Source: Rhizobium leguminosarum
GTDB taxonomy: Bacteria; Pseudomonadota; Alphaproteobacteria; Rhizobiales; Rhizobiaceae
Length of the DNA stretch: 64,000 nucleotides
Assembly: GCF_001679785.1 (NCBI RefSeq)
Contig: NZ_CP016286.1
Coordinates: forward strand, 4,474,501 to 4,538,500
Direction: 5' to 3'
A model generated the notes under the pieces. The model had not been told where the DNA came from and did no database searches. It worked only from the letters and a program-made list of their open reading frames with translations. A program made the translations under genes and the position numbers. Below, piece after piece: positions 55,734 through 64,000 of this stretch (the stretch's first letter is position 1; each line of letters begins with the position of its first letter).

Positions 55734-55943
55734 TTAAGCGTTCTGGAGATTGCAAGCGGACATCTTGCCCGACTTGTTGTCACGCTCGAGGTCGAAGCCG
55801 ATCTTCTGGCCTTCGACGAGTTCGCGCATTCCGGCGCGCTCGACAGCGGAGATGTGAACGAAGGCGTCGTCGCCGCCATTATCAGGCTGAATGAAGCCGA
55901 AGCCTTTGGTGGAATTGAACCATTTAACTGTGCCAGTGGCCAT
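55734..55943 (-). CDS. cspA: Cold-shock protein, CspA family
   Basis: 69-residue cold-shock domain: [19 protein letters not shown] with RNP1 (KGFGFIQ) and FVHISAV (RNP2). It binds single-stranded nucleic acids. The ATG at 55943 is used; the in-frame ATG at 55988 would add 15 non-homologous residues. A sigma-70 promoter lies about 146 bases upstream, so the transcript has a long leader, as usual for cold-shock genes. Confidence 0.93.
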   Translation of the reverse strand: MATGTVKWFNSTKGFGFIQPDNGGDDAFVHISAVERAGMRELVEGQKIGFDLERDNKSGKMSACNLQNA

Positions 55944-56088
55944 GATGATGAACCCTTTCATAGCAATATTGAAGAACCGCAACGCCAAGGCGGTGCGGAT
56001 GGTGATAGCGATTTTTGAAAGGAAGTTCGTTCAGGGCGCGGTGCCAATCGCGCGATAACCAAGCCAGCAAGCAAAATTCGATGGTCGC

Positions 56089-56117
56089 TATCTAGCTCAT
56101 CAAGCCTGCGACGTCAA
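56089..56117 (-). promoter_or_regulatory. Sigma-70 promoter of cspA
   Basis: Minus strand: TTGACG (-35, 56117-56112), 17 bases, TAGATA (-10, 56094-56089). A near-consensus promoter. It gives a leader of roughly 140 bases (55944-56083). Confidence 0.7.
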
Positions 56118-56210
56118 CTGTTAGTTTTTCGGCGGCGTTGTGTTCAACTGTGGGATGTCGCGGCGACCTTTACACCAAACATGGCTTCGCGTTCGGGTAC
56201 TCAGGCCTTC

Positions 56211-56864
56211 CTACTTCCAGCGGGCGATGCCGACGGTTTCGGCGATCGCCTGGCGAAGTTCGTCCAGCCCATCGCCCTTTTCGGACGAGGTGGACAGAAC
56301 GCCCGGATAGGCGGCCGGGCGCTTGCGGATCTTTTCCGCCGTTTCGGCAATGAGCTTCGGCACACCGGCTGCCTTGATCTTGTCGGTCTTGGTGAGCACG
56401 ATCTGGTAGGAGACGGCGGCCTTGTCGAGCAGATCAAGCACATCGTCGTCGTTCTTCTTGATGCCGTGGCGGCTGTCGATCAGCACATAGACGCGCTTCA
56501 GCGTCGCGCGGCCGCGCAAATAATCGAAGACGAGCTTGGTCCACTTGTCGACCTGCTCCTTCGGCGCCTGCGCATAACCATAGCCCGGCATGTCGACGAT
56601 CGCCGTCGGCGGCAGGTCGCCGCCTTCGCCGGAATAGCCGTCCGGAACGAAATAGTTCAGTTCCTGCGTGCGTCCCGGCGTGTTCGAGGTGCGCGCCAAC
56701 CCCTTCTGGCCGACCAGCGCATTGATCAGCGACGACTTGCCCACATTCGAGCGACCGGCGAAGGCCACTTCCAACGGCCCTTCCGGCGGCAGGAAATTCA
56801 GGGAGGGCACGCCGCGGATGAAAATCCATGGGTGGCCGAAGAGCGGCTTTTCGATGTCGGACAT
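56211..56864 (-). CDS. engB: Ribosome-assembly GTPase EngB (YihA/YsxC)
   Basis: 217 residues: G1 [14 protein letters not shown] (about 36-49), G3 [14 protein letters not shown]4 TKTDKI, plus the family N-terminus [17 protein letters not shown]. It is an essential GTPase in 50S assembly. It follows yidC, a typical alphaproteobacterial order, 153 bases after it. Confidence 0.96.
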   Translation of the reverse strand: MSDIEKPLFGHPWIFIRGVPSLNFLPPEGPLEVAFAGRSNVGKSSLINALVGQKGLARTSNTPGRTQELNYFVPDGYSGEGGDLPPTAIVDMPGYGYAQAPKEQVDKWTKLVFDYLRGRATLKRVYVLIDSRHGIKKNDDDVLDLLDKAAVSYQIVLTKTDKIKAAGVPKLIAETAEKIRKRPAAYPGVLSTSSEKGDGLDELRQAIAETVGIARWK

Positions 56865-56987
56865 GCGGGTTCTGCAATCTCTGGGTTCGGTCTTTCACCG
56901 GGCTTCATGGTTTTGCGGGCGGATGTCAAGCTTTTCAGGCGCCTGCGCGGCATGCCTTGTTTCCTTCGTCCGCCGACCGGAAATGAA

Positions 56988-57009
56988 AAGCCCCGCCGGA
57001 GCGGGGCTT
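56988..57009 (-). terminator. Terminator after yidC
   Basis: Minus strand: AAGCCCCGC / GCGGGGCTT (9-bp stem, loop TCCG), then TTCATTT. It ends the rpmH-rnpA-yidC transcript, so engB may have its own promoter. Confidence 0.8.
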
Positions 57010-57017
57010 GGCAAGCG

Positions 57018-58811
57018 TCATTTCGACGGTACTTCTTTTCGTCGGAACAGACCCTTCAGATTGTCGAAGAGTTCGACCTTGACGCCGTGGCGCTTCATGA
57101 TCAGCCCCTGCTGGGCCACCGAGAGCGTGTTGTTCCAGGCCCAGTAGATGACCAGGCCGGCCGGGAAGCTGGCCAGCATGAACATGAACACCAGCGGCAT
57201 CCAGTTGAAGATCATCGCCTGTGTCGGATCGGGCGGCGTCGGGTTCATGCGCATCTGCACGAACATGGTGATGCCCATGATCAGCGGCCAGACGCCGAGG
57301 TGCAGCAGCGCCGGCCCCTCGAAAGGCAGCAGGCCGAACAGATTGACGATCGTCGTCGGATCGGGCGCCGAAAGGTCCTTGATCCAGCCGAAGAAGGGTG
57401 CGTGCCGCATTTCGATGGTGATGTAGATCACCTTATAGAGCGAGAAGAAGATCGGAATCTGCAGCGCCACCGGCCAGCAGCCGGCGATCGGATTGATCTT
57501 CTCTTCCTTGTAGAGCTGCATCATCGCCTGTTGCAGCCCCATGCGGTCGTCGCCGAATTTTGCCTTCAACTCCTCCATCTTCGGCTGCATGCGCTTCATG
57601 TTCGCCATCGAAGCGTACTGCTTGCTGGCGAGCGGGAAGAACAGGAGCTTGACGACGATGGTCGTGCACAGGATCGCCACGCCGAAATTGCCGAAGTAGC
57701 GGAAGAAGAAGTCCATCAGCTTGAACATCGGCTTGGTGATGAAATAGAACCAGCCCCAGTCGATCAGGCGGTCGAACTTCGGGATCGAGTAGCTGGCCTC
57801 ATAACCGTCGATAACAGGCACTTCCTTGGCGCCGGCAAAGACGAGGTTCTTGAGCTCGATCGATTGGCCCGGCGCAACGGTGAAGGCATCATCCTTGTAA
57901 TCGGCCTGATAGCGCGGCTGGCCATCGGCAAAGTGGGAGAAGCGCGCCTCATAGGCCGCACTTTGCGGCGGAACGATCGTCGCCGCCCAATATTTGTCGG
58001 TGATGCCAAGCCAGCCGCCGGTGGATTTCGCCGGCGTGACGGCTTCCTCCTCGACGGCGCTATATTTGGTTTCGATCAGGCCGTCGCCGATCACGCCGAT
58101 GAAGCCTTCATGCAGGACATAGACGGAGGGCGTCGTCGGCTTGTTGTAGCGCGTCACCCGGCCGTAGGAAGACAACGATGCGGGCGCCTGGCCGGTATTC
58201 TCGATCTTGTCGGCGACGGTGAACATGTAGCGTTCGTCGACGGAAATGGTGCGGGTGAAGGTCAGGCCCTTGTCATTGGTGTAGGAGAGCGTCACCGGCG
58301 TCTTTTCGGTGAGCTTGGCGCCCTCGGGCGCGGTCCAGAGCGTCGAGGCACCCGGAACGGCGCCTGTCGCGTCGCTGCCGATATAGCCGAGTTCGGTGAA
58401 ATAGCCGTCCTTGGTCTCGGCCGGGCTGAACAGCGTGATGATCGGGCTCGAGTCGTCGACCGTCTCGTGATAGCCCTTGAGCTTCAGATCGTCGAGACGG
58501 GCGCCGGCAAGGTTGATAGAGCCGGAAAGTGCCGGCGTATCGATGGCGACGCGCGGGGCCTTTGCCAGCGCCTGCTCGAGCGTCGCTGTCGCGGCTGCCT
58601 GGCCGGAAGGGGCCGTACCGCTCGGCTGGGCCGGCGTCTCGCCGCCGGCTGCCGGCTGCCGCACCTGCTCGGTCTGTTGCTGCGCCTTCTGCGCTTCCTG
58701 CGCCTTGCGCTGGGCCTCGATGCGCGGATTCATATAGAGAAACTGCCAGCCGAGGACGATCAGCACCGAGAGAGCGATCGCAATGAAATAATTGCGGTTG
58801 TTTTCCATCAT
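57018..58811 (-). CDS. yidC: Membrane protein insertase YidC (Oxa1 family)
   Basis: 597 residues: N-terminal membrane helix (about 5-25, [20 protein letters not shown]), an Ala/Gln-rich linker, a large periplasmic beta-sandwich domain (about 80-365), then the five-helix Oxa1 core with [44 protein letters not shown]. Conserved basic tail (RRKEVPSK). It inserts membrane proteins alone or with Sec. Overlaps rnpA by four bases. Confidence 0.97.
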   Translation of the reverse strand: MMENNRNYFIAIALSVLIVLGWQFLYMNPRIEAQRKAQEAQKAQQQTEQVRQPAAGGETPAQPSGTAPSGQAAATATLEQALAKAPRVAIDTPALSGSINLAGARLDDLKLKGYHETVDDSSPIITLFSPAETKDGYFTELGYIGSDATGAVPGASTLWTAPEGAKLTEKTPVTLSYTNDKGLTFTRTISVDERYMFTVADKIENTGQAPASLSSYGRVTRYNKPTTPSVYVLHEGFIGVIGDGLIETKYSAVEEEAVTPAKSTGGWLGITDKYWAATIVPPQSAAYEARFSHFADGQPRYQADYKDDAFTVAPGQSIELKNLVFAGAKEVPVIDGYEASYSIPKFDRLIDWGWFYFITKPMFKLMDFFFRYFGNFGVAILCTTIVVKLLFFPLASKQYASMANMKRMQPKMEELKAKFGDDRMGLQQAMMQLYKEEKINPIAGCWPVALQIPIFFSLYKVIYITIEMRHAPFFGWIKDLSAPDPTTIVNLFGLLPFEGPALLHLGVWPLIMGITMFVQMRMNPTPPDPTQAMIFNWMPLVFMFMLASFPAGLVIYWAWNNTLSVAQQGLIMKRHGVKVELFDNLKGLFRRKEVPSK

Positions 58812-59209
58812 ACGTTCCTGGGGCGTCCGTCTCCGGAGCGCCGGTGTTTCGGCCTGGTTTCCACGCGGGATTTCAGTTCCGCGGCCAATTCCTGGAAGGA
58901 CGCGTCAAGCACGTCCCTGCGCGCGACAACCACATAGTCGTGTCCGGGCTGCATTGCAAACCCCGCATGAAGCCGCACCGCCTCTTTCAGGCGGCGGCGC
59001 ATACGGTTCCGTTCGACCGCGTTGCCATGTTTTTTGGTGACTGTAAAACCGACGCGTGCTTGGCTGTCGGGGTCCTTCCGGTCGAGGACCTCGAGAAGGA
59101 AGAAGCCGCCCCGGCGTTTTTCGCCCTCGCGCACGGCAAGAAACTGCGGGCGGCTCTTCAGCCGCCCGACAGTGTGTTTCTTCTCACTGATCGTCAATTC
59201 GCCCGCCAT
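58808..59209 (-). CDS. rnpA: Ribonuclease P protein component
   Basis: 133 residues. [29 protein letters not shown] is the RNase P protein signature. It stabilises the RNase P RNA and helps 5' tRNA processing. It lies 20 bases after rpmH, and its stop overlaps the yidC start. No yidD gene lies between rnpA and yidC, unlike in many bacteria. Confidence 0.95.
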   Translation of the reverse strand: MAGELTISEKKHTVGRLKSRPQFLAVREGEKRRGGFFLLEVLDRKDPDSQARVGFTVTKKHGNAVERNRMRRRLKEAVRLHAGFAMQPGHDYVVVARRDVLDASFQELAAELKSRVETRPKHRRSGDGRPRNV

Positions 59210-59229
59210 CTTTTACCGGGCAACCCGGC

Positions 59230-59364
59230 TTACGCCGACAGACGATTGCGGCCCTGCGCGCGGCGGGCTGCGATGACCTTGCGGCCACCCTTCGTGGACA
59301 TGCGGGCACGGAAACCGTGGCGACGCTTGCGAACAAGCTTGGATGGTTGGTAGGTACGCTTCAT
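59230..59364 (-). CDS. rpmH: Ribosomal protein L34
   Basis: 44-residue protein found by translating the minus strand: [20 protein letters not shown] (first 20 residues), ending GRNRLSA. Small, basic, full length for bL34. The promoter at 59475-59503 starts the rpmH-rnpA-yidC operon. Confidence 0.98.
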   Translation of the reverse strand: MKRTYQPSKLVRKRRHGFRARMSTKGGRKVIAARRAQGRNRLSA

Positions 59365-59784
59365 TTATTTTAAACACCGCGGAGTGCGGCCCTTCTTGGA
59401 TTTGCATAGTGCAAGGAGCGTTGTTTTTCGAACGGGCGGGCCATGAAAGGCCTAAGTGACCGGACGTGCGCGGGCTTATAAGGATGAAGCCCGTAAAAGT
59501 CAATTATGCCGGATAATTTCGCTATGTACTGCCGGCCTCGAAAGTAAATTCGCACTCTGGTGTTAAGAAATACGGGTTGCCCTGAACGGTTGTAGTTTTG
59601 CGCCGCGACGGATAGATCACCCAGCTTTTCAAGCGTTTAGCCTCCCGAAGACATTCGGCATGGATAATTTCCGAAGCCATAATCGTAAATATTAGAAATC
59701 TAACTTTAATAAATTTCGCCGATATTCAACGCATCGACTGGGAATTTGCTTTCCAGGCACTGGGCGTAGCTAGGAGGCATTGCA
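59365..59784. other. 420-base gap between rpmH and the chemoreceptor gene
   Basis: Divergent promoter region. The rpmH promoter is at 59475-59503 (minus strand). The rest is relatively AT-rich toward the right end (TAAATATTAGAAATC, TTAATAAATTTCGCC). No RNA gene or open frame is evident. The chemoreceptor's start has AGGAGG at 59772. Confidence 0.5.
59475..59503 (-). promoter_or_regulatory. Sigma-70 promoter of rpmH-rnpA-yidC
   Basis: Minus strand: TTGACT (59503-59498), 17 bases, TATAAG (59480-59475). Near-consensus, with about 105 bases to the rpmH start. Confidence 0.75.
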
Positions 59785-61782
59785 TTGAAGATCCGTGGTA
59801 AAATCAATCTGCTGGTTTGCGTTATGGGCGCGGTGGCACTTCTGATCGGCGCAACGGCGTTGTCCGCCATGCACGAATACAGTCGCAACCTGACGGCTTA
59901 CGAGCATGCCGCCAGCCGCGCCTATGCCGGCGAACGCCTCAATCGTTTCGTCACGGCCGTGGTCATGGAATCGCGCGGCATCTATGCCGCCAAAACGATC
60001 AAGGATACGCCGAATTTCGCCAAGGGCTTGCTGGCTGGCCTCGATGAGATCGACAAGGTCATCTCCGGCTGGGCGCCGCTCGTTCCCGAGGATGAGAAGG
60101 ACGATTTTGCCAAGCTCGTCGCCCGTGCCGCGGAATTCCGCACCTTCCGCACGGAAACGGCCCGCCTCGGCACGGAAGTCGGCCCCGAGGCCGCAAGCCA
60201 ACAAGGCAACAATGAGGCCAACCGCGCCAACCGCAAGGCGTTCCAGGCGGAAATCGATGCCGTCGTCGCCATCGACAAGGCAGCGCTGGAGACCGTCAAT
60301 GCCGAGATCGAGAGCTTCCGCTCCTGGGTGCTGATGCTCGTGCTCAGCATCACCGGCATCGGCATCGCGGTCGGCATCGGCATGGGCTTCTATATCGGCA
60401 CCAGCCATCTCAGCCGCCCGATCAAGCGCGTCACCCATGCGATCAACGAAGTCGCCAATGGTAATTTCGACGCCGAGGTGCCCTTTGCCGGCCGTCCGGA
60501 CGAAATCGGCGAGATGGCCGCAGCGGTTGCGGTCTTCAAGGCGAACGGCCTTGCCGTCAAGCGCCTGAACGCCCAGGAGGCGGCAATGCGCGCCAAGAGC
60601 GACGACCTGCAGTCGAGCATGTCCGTCGTCGTGGCTGCGGCTGCGGCCGGCGATTTCGGCCACCGCATCAGCAAGGACTATGAGGACGACAACCTCAACC
60701 AGTTTGCCGGCAACATCAATATGCTGCTGTCGAGCGTCGATGCCGGCATCGGCGAGACCCGCCGCGTCGTCGCAAGCCTTGCCGAAGGCGACCTCACCCA
60801 GACGATGAGCGGCAACTTCCAGGGCGCCTTCGCCGAGCTGCAGCGGAACGTCAACAATACCTTTGTCACTCTGCAGGCGACGATGCGCGAAGTGCGGGAG
60901 ACGACCGAAGCGATGAACGGCAACACCGCCGAGCTGCGAAATGCCAGCGACGACCTGTCGAAGCGCACCGAGCAGCAGGCAGCCGCCCTCGAAGAGACCT
61001 CGGCAGCGCTCGACGAGATCACCGCCGTCGTCCAGAACTCCACCGAGCGGGCCCACGAAGCAACCATCATGGTGTCCGAAGCCAAGGAGAATGCAGGCCG
61101 CTCCGGCGTCGTCGTGCGCAATGCCGTCGAGGCCATGGGCCGCATCGAACAGGCCTCACGCGAAATCAGCCAGATCATCAACGTCATCGATGAGATCGCC
61201 TTCCAGACCAACTTGCTGGCGCTGAACGCCGGCGTCGAGGCGGCCCGCGCCGGCGATGCCGGAAAGGGCTTCGCGGTGGTGGCGCAGGAGGTGCGGGAAT
61301 TGGCCCAGCGTTCGGCAACGGCTGCCAAGGACATCAAGGCGCTGATCACCAAATCCGGCAACGAGGTGCAGGTCGGCGTCAAGCTCGTCCAGGCGACCGG
61401 CGAGGCGCTGGCCGAAATCGGCACCCGCGTCATTGCCATCAACGACCATATCCATTCGATCGCGACAGCTGCGACCGAGCAGTCGACCGGCCTCAAGGAG
61501 GTCAATACCGCCGTCAACCAGATGGACCAGGTGACCCAGCAGAATGCTGCGATGGTGGAAGAAACCTCCGCCGCCACGCACAGGCTTTCGGCCGAAGCCG
61601 GTGGCCTGGTGCGCCTCATTGCCCGCTTCAAGCTGTCGGATGATGCGCCGGCACCTGTGGCGCTCGTTCGCAACGAGCCGCAAAGGCCGGTCGCTTCGCC
61701 CGCCCGCCGGGCGATCGCCAAAGTCGCCCGCGCCTTCGGTGGCAATGCGGCCGCAGCCGAGCAGAGCTGGGAAGAGTTCTAA
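59785..61782 (+). CDS. Methyl-accepting chemotaxis protein with two membrane helices
   Basis: 665 residues. TM1 (about 7-29), a helical periplasmic sensor (about 30-178), TM2 (about 180-205), a HAMP domain, a second HAMP-like segment ([28 protein letters not shown]) and a signalling domain with [23 protein letters not shown]. It ends SWEEF, matching the W-x-x-F pentapeptide that tethers CheR/CheB. Starts at TTG 59785, with AGGAGG 7 bases upstream; no ATG fits. Ligand unknown. Confidence 0.92.
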   Translation: MKIRGKINLLVCVMGAVALLIGATALSAMHEYSRNLTAYEHAASRAYAGERLNRFVTAVVMESRGIYAAKTIKDTPNFAKGLLAGLDEIDKVISGWAPLVPEDEKDDFAKLVARAAEFRTFRTETARLGTEVGPEAASQQGNNEANRANRKAFQAEIDAVVAIDKAALETVNAEIESFRSWVLMLVLSITGIGIAVGIGMGFYIGTSHLSRPIKRVTHAINEVANGNFDAEVPFAGRPDEIGEMAAAVAVFKANGLAVKRLNAQEAAMRAKSDDLQSSMSVVVAAAAAGDFGHRISKDYEDDNLNQFAGNINMLLSSVDAGIGETRRVVASLAEGDLTQTMSGNFQGAFAELQRNVNNTFVTLQATMREVRETTEAMNGNTAELRNASDDLSKRTEQQAAALEETSAALDEITAVVQNSTERAHEATIMVSEAKENAGRSGVVVRNAVEAMGRIEQASREISQIINVIDEIAFQTNLLALNAGVEAARAGDAGKGFAVVAQEVRELAQRSATAAKDIKALITKSGNEVQVGVKLVQATGEALAEIGTRVIAINDHIHSIATAATEQSTGLKEVNTAVNQMDQVTQQNAAMVEETSAATHRLSAEAGGLVRLIARFKLSDDAPAPVALVRNEPQRPVASPARRAIAKVARAFGGNAAAAEQSWEEF

Positions 61783-61805
61783 GCTTTACTGATCACGCGC
61801 CTTTT

Positions 61806-61835
61806 AACGCCGCCTCCGGGCGGCGTTAGTTTTTT
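61806..61835 (+). terminator. Rho-independent terminator after the chemoreceptor gene
   Basis: AACGCCGCC (61806-61814) / GGCGGCGTT (61819-61827), perfect 9-bp stem, loop TCCG, then AGTTTTTT. Confidence 0.88.
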
Positions 61836-61870
61836 CTGCCCGTCCGCGCCGGGCAAAGACCCCGCCCCAA

Positions 61871-62002
61871 ACCCCTCCCCACAAGGGGGAGGGGCTTAAC
61901 CTGTCGCACTGGCGCTTCCCACTTCGTCGTTTCATCCGCGGAAAGGCTGATATTTGCTGCGCGGGCGCCACAAATTAGTCCCTCCCCCTTGTGGGGAGGG
62001 GT
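61871..62002. repeat. G/C-run inverted repeat pair
   Basis: ACCCCTCCCCACAAGGGGGA (start of the 22-base arm at 61871-61892) has a perfect inverted copy at 61981-62002; 88 bases lie between. Each arm is itself palindromic (CCCCTCCCC...). The remaining sequence of the 365-base gap 61783-62147 shows no gene. Confidence 0.75.
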
Positions 62003-62147
62003 TGGGGAGGGGCCTTCCTCCTCTCGGGCGGCGTTTCTTTGTGACGACGTGACGCTGCTCGCAAAGATTTGAAAGCGGAGCATCTTGGTCTAAGATAGAG
62101 CTCAACGGTAAAGGCGGCCTGGGTGCTGTCGATCGGGCGAGACGAGA

Positions 62148-63668
62148 ATGCCGACAAGAGACCAGGGCGACAATCCTTCGGCGGAAATCCCGGCGGCCGG
62201 CGAGGCCGCAAGGGCGCCGTGCCCGTCTGCCCGCATGTTCGGCGGCCTCTCCGGCAAGCTGCTCTGGCTCACCGTCGTCTTTATCATGCTCGCCGAAATC
62301 CTGATCTTCTTTCCATCGGTCGCCAGCATGCGCTTGCGCTGGCTGCAGGACAGGCTGAACACCGCCGCCGCCGCCGCCATCGTCATCGATGGGCTGCAGC
62401 CCGTCGAGCTGCCGCGCGCGCTGCAGAAGGAGACGCTGGAGGCAACCGGCACCAAGGCGATCGTGCTGCGCAAGGACGGCACCTCGCGGCTGCTGGCGAC
62501 GACCGACATGCCGGCCTCCGTCGATGAAGCCTATGATCTCACTGACGTGCCGCCGGTGACGGCGATACGTGACGCACTCGACACCTTGATCTTCGGCGGC
62601 AGCAGGATAATCCGCGTCTATGGCCCCGTCGGTGACACTAACACCGGCGTCGAGGTGGTGATGAAGGACCGGCAGCTGCGCACGGCGATGTTCGCCTATT
62701 CCCGCAACGTCCTATTGCTGTCGGTGCTGATCTCGCTGTTCACGGCGACGCTGATCTTCTTTGCGATCAACCGCATCCTCATCGGCCCGATCCGCCGGCT
62801 GACCGGCAGCATGCAGCAATTCTCCTCCGATCCCGAGAACCCCGCCCATATCTATATCGGCGACGGCGGCCGCGACGAACTGGCGGTCGCCGGCCGCAAT
62901 CTCACCTCGATGCAGATGGAGCTGCAAAAGACGCTGAAGCAGCAGAAGAACCTCGCCGCTCTCGGCCTCGCGGTCTCCAAGATCAATCACGACATGCGCA
63001 ATATCCTGGCCTCTGCGCAGCTGATGTCGGATCGGCTGGTCGATGTAGACGACCCGATGGTGAAAAGCTTTGCCCCGAAACTCTTGCGCACCATCGACCG
63101 CGCCGTCGGTTACACCACCGAGGTGCTGTCCTACGGGAAGGCGAGTGAATCCGCGCCGCGTCGCCGCCATATCCGCCTGTTGGAACTGACCCAGGACGTC
63201 AAGGACATGCTGGCGATCGATCCGCAAAGCGGCATCGAATTTGCAGAGCAGATCGGCGCCGAGCTTGAGGTCGATGCCGATGGCGAGCAGCTTTTCCGCG
63301 TCATCCACAATCTCTGCCGCAACGCGCTGCAGGCGCTGACGTCGCCGGGCGAGGGTGGCCCGGGCTCCGTCCGGCGCATCACCGTTTCCGCCCAGCGCGT
63401 CGGCAGCGTCGTCAGCATCACGGTGGATGATACCGGCCCCGGCATGCCGCTGAAGGCGCGCCAGAACCTTTTTGCCGCCTTCCGCGGCTCCGCCCGCTCC
63501 GGCGGCACCGGCCTCGGCCTCACCATCGCCCGCGAGCTGGTGCTCGCCCATGGCGGCACGATCGCGCTGGTGGAAAAACCGACGGTCGGCACGCAGTTCC
63601 GCATCGAGATCCCCGATCGCCCGGTTTCGCTGGAGGATTACCGCAGCCGGACGCACATCGAGAAGTGA
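62148..63668 (+). CDS. Membrane sensor histidine kinase
   Basis: 506 residues. TM1 (about 35-56), a periplasmic sensor of about 130 residues, TM2 (about 188-212), HAMP, then LAALGLAVSKINHDMRNIL with the phospho-His (near 283) and a HATPase domain (NLCRNALQAL; DDTGPGMP; GGTGLGLTIAREL). The H-box reads NHDMRN rather than the usual SHELRTPL, which marks a less common subtype. No receiver domain or adjacent regulator gene. Signal unknown. Confidence 0.88.
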   Translation: MPTRDQGDNPSAEIPAAGEAARAPCPSARMFGGLSGKLLWLTVVFIMLAEILIFFPSVASMRLRWLQDRLNTAAAAAIVIDGLQPVELPRALQKETLEATGTKAIVLRKDGTSRLLATTDMPASVDEAYDLTDVPPVTAIRDALDTLIFGGSRIIRVYGPVGDTNTGVEVVMKDRQLRTAMFAYSRNVLLLSVLISLFTATLIFFAINRILIGPIRRLTGSMQQFSSDPENPAHIYIGDGGRDELAVAGRNLTSMQMELQKTLKQQKNLAALGLAVSKINHDMRNILASAQLMSDRLVDVDDPMVKSFAPKLLRTIDRAVGYTTEVLSYGKASESAPRRRHIRLLELTQDVKDMLAIDPQSGIEFAEQIGAELEVDADGEQLFRVIHNLCRNALQALTSPGEGGPGSVRRITVSAQRVGSVVSITVDDTGPGMPLKARQNLFAAFRGSARSGGTGLGLTIARELVLAHGGTIALVEKPTVGTQFRIEIPDRPVSLEDYRSRTHIEK

Positions 63669-63749
63669 AGTGATTTCCGAAGGCGCGGCTGCTGGCAGAC
63701 AAACACGCGATTTTTTCAGAAATGCTCTTGCATTGTCCCGAAGGACGTT

Positions 63750-64000
63750 TTAGAGGATCGCCACGCAAGCGGCACCGCCGCATTTTGCACGCACCCGTAG
63801 CTCAGCTGGATAGAGCACCAGACTACGAATCTGGGGGTCAGGAGTTCGAATCTCTTCGGGTGCGCCATTCTTCCATACAAAACTGGGCACTCCAGCCGCA
63901 GCCTCTCCGCTCATCACCAGACGTTCCAGAACGTCCCGCCTTCCGTGGATGCGGATGTCGTCGTCATCGACTTCGACCTGATCGATAACGGAGCGAAGGT
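63750..64000 (-). CDS. C-terminal end of a probable site-specific recombinase, partial, overlapping tRNA-Arg
   Basis: On the minus strand a frame enters from the right edge: LRSVIDQVEVDDDDIRIHG followed by RRDVLERLVMSG and GVPSFVWKNG, resembling the end of rhizobial resolvase/invertase-type recombinases. It then reads antisense through the whole tRNA-Arg gene (IRTPDPQIRSLVLYPAEL) to a TAA at 63752-63750. Such read-through at a tRNA attachment site is expected for an element integrated on the right. The catalytic part is outside the window, so function is inferred. It could also be a truncated remnant. Confidence 0.5.
   Translation of the reverse strand, partial: LRSVIDQVEVDDDDIRIHGRRDVLERLVMSGEAAAGVPSFVWKNGAPEEIRTPDPQIRSLVLYPAELRVRAKCGGAACVAIL
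63791..63867 (+). tRNA. tRNA-Arg (anticodon ACG)
   Basis: 77 bases with encoded CCA. Acceptor GCACCCG pairs with CGGGTGC; D-arm AGCTCAGCTGGATAGAGC; anticodon stem CAGAC/TACG-loop with CTACGAA (anticodon ACG); T-arm AGGAGTTCGAATCTCTT region; discriminator G. It decodes CGN arginine codons, with A34 to be deaminated to inosine. Confidence 0.97.

Noticed and set aside
56181-58937. A 918-residue open frame on the plus strand opposite engB and yidC.
   Set aside because: Antisense shadow of two clearly identified genes in GC-rich DNA, with no recognisable domain.
59365-59784. Possible replication origin near rpmH, as in many bacteria.
   Set aside because: No dnaA gene, no cluster of DnaA boxes; rhizobial origins lie elsewhere (hemE region).
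1-64000. CRISPR array, prophage or complete insertion sequence.
   Set aside because: No regular spacer-repeat array, phage structural genes or transposase were seen.

Overview
The window reads as core chromosome of a rhizobium, most likely the Rhizobium etli / R. leguminosarum group. The grounds are high GC, the gene run trpS - murJ - glnD - mutS - tme - olsB, an ornithine-lipid acyltransferase, a Mur-type Fur regulator, and many palindromic intergenic repeats of the kind known from rhizobia. Identification is from recognised protein families and remembered gene order; no search was run.

Layout. 1-5,100: minus-strand housekeeping genes (plsC fragment, fur/mur, rimI, tsaB, nfu-type scaffold, usp, trpS, a glyoxalase-fold protein). 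5,300-8,160: a small accessory patch (secreted M15-type peptidase, a divergent TetR/reductase pair with a clear operator, an NTF2-like protein). 8,180-21,790: murJ, glnD, mutS, tme, olsB and a hybrid sensor kinase. 21,840-24,280: lspA with two RNA/SAM methyltransferases in a tightly overlapped run. 24,470-28,000: Nudix, CoxG-like, GNAT, LapA-like, ihfB, sppA. 28,140-34,470: lptC-lptA-lptB-rpoN, a DMT exporter, hpf and ptsN, i.e. LPS transport plus sigma-54 and nitrogen-PTS functions. 34,630-38,650: ribokinase, rmuC and a globin-coupled chemoreceptor. 38,750-44,610: def, an inserted FitAB/VapBC-type toxin-antitoxin pair, fmt, truA, a membrane protein, dapE and dapD. 44,800-51,400: LOG protein, EF-hand protein, pyrimidine nucleotidase, ada with a coupled PEP-mutase-like gene, lldD, argB. 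51,550-55,950: an accessory signalling block (ECF sigma, RskA-like anti-sigma, fasciclin protein, HisKA_2 kinase, two small orphan genes, cspA). 56,210-59,360: engB, yidC, rnpA, rpmH. 59,785-63,670: a membrane chemoreceptor and a sensor kinase. 63,791: tRNA-Arg(ACG), overlapped antisense by the end of a probable site-specific recombinase that enters from the right.

The most interesting points are: the ECF sigma / RskA-like / fasciclin module, which has the same parts as mycobacterial sigK-rskA-mpt70/83; the toxin-antitoxin pair between def and fmt with a perfect 25-bp palindromic operator; the recombinase/tRNA junction marking the likely edge of an integrated element beyond 64,000; and repeat elements whose ends supply the stop codons of neighbouring genes. 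Nothing seen amounts to a CRISPR array, prophage or complete insertion sequence.
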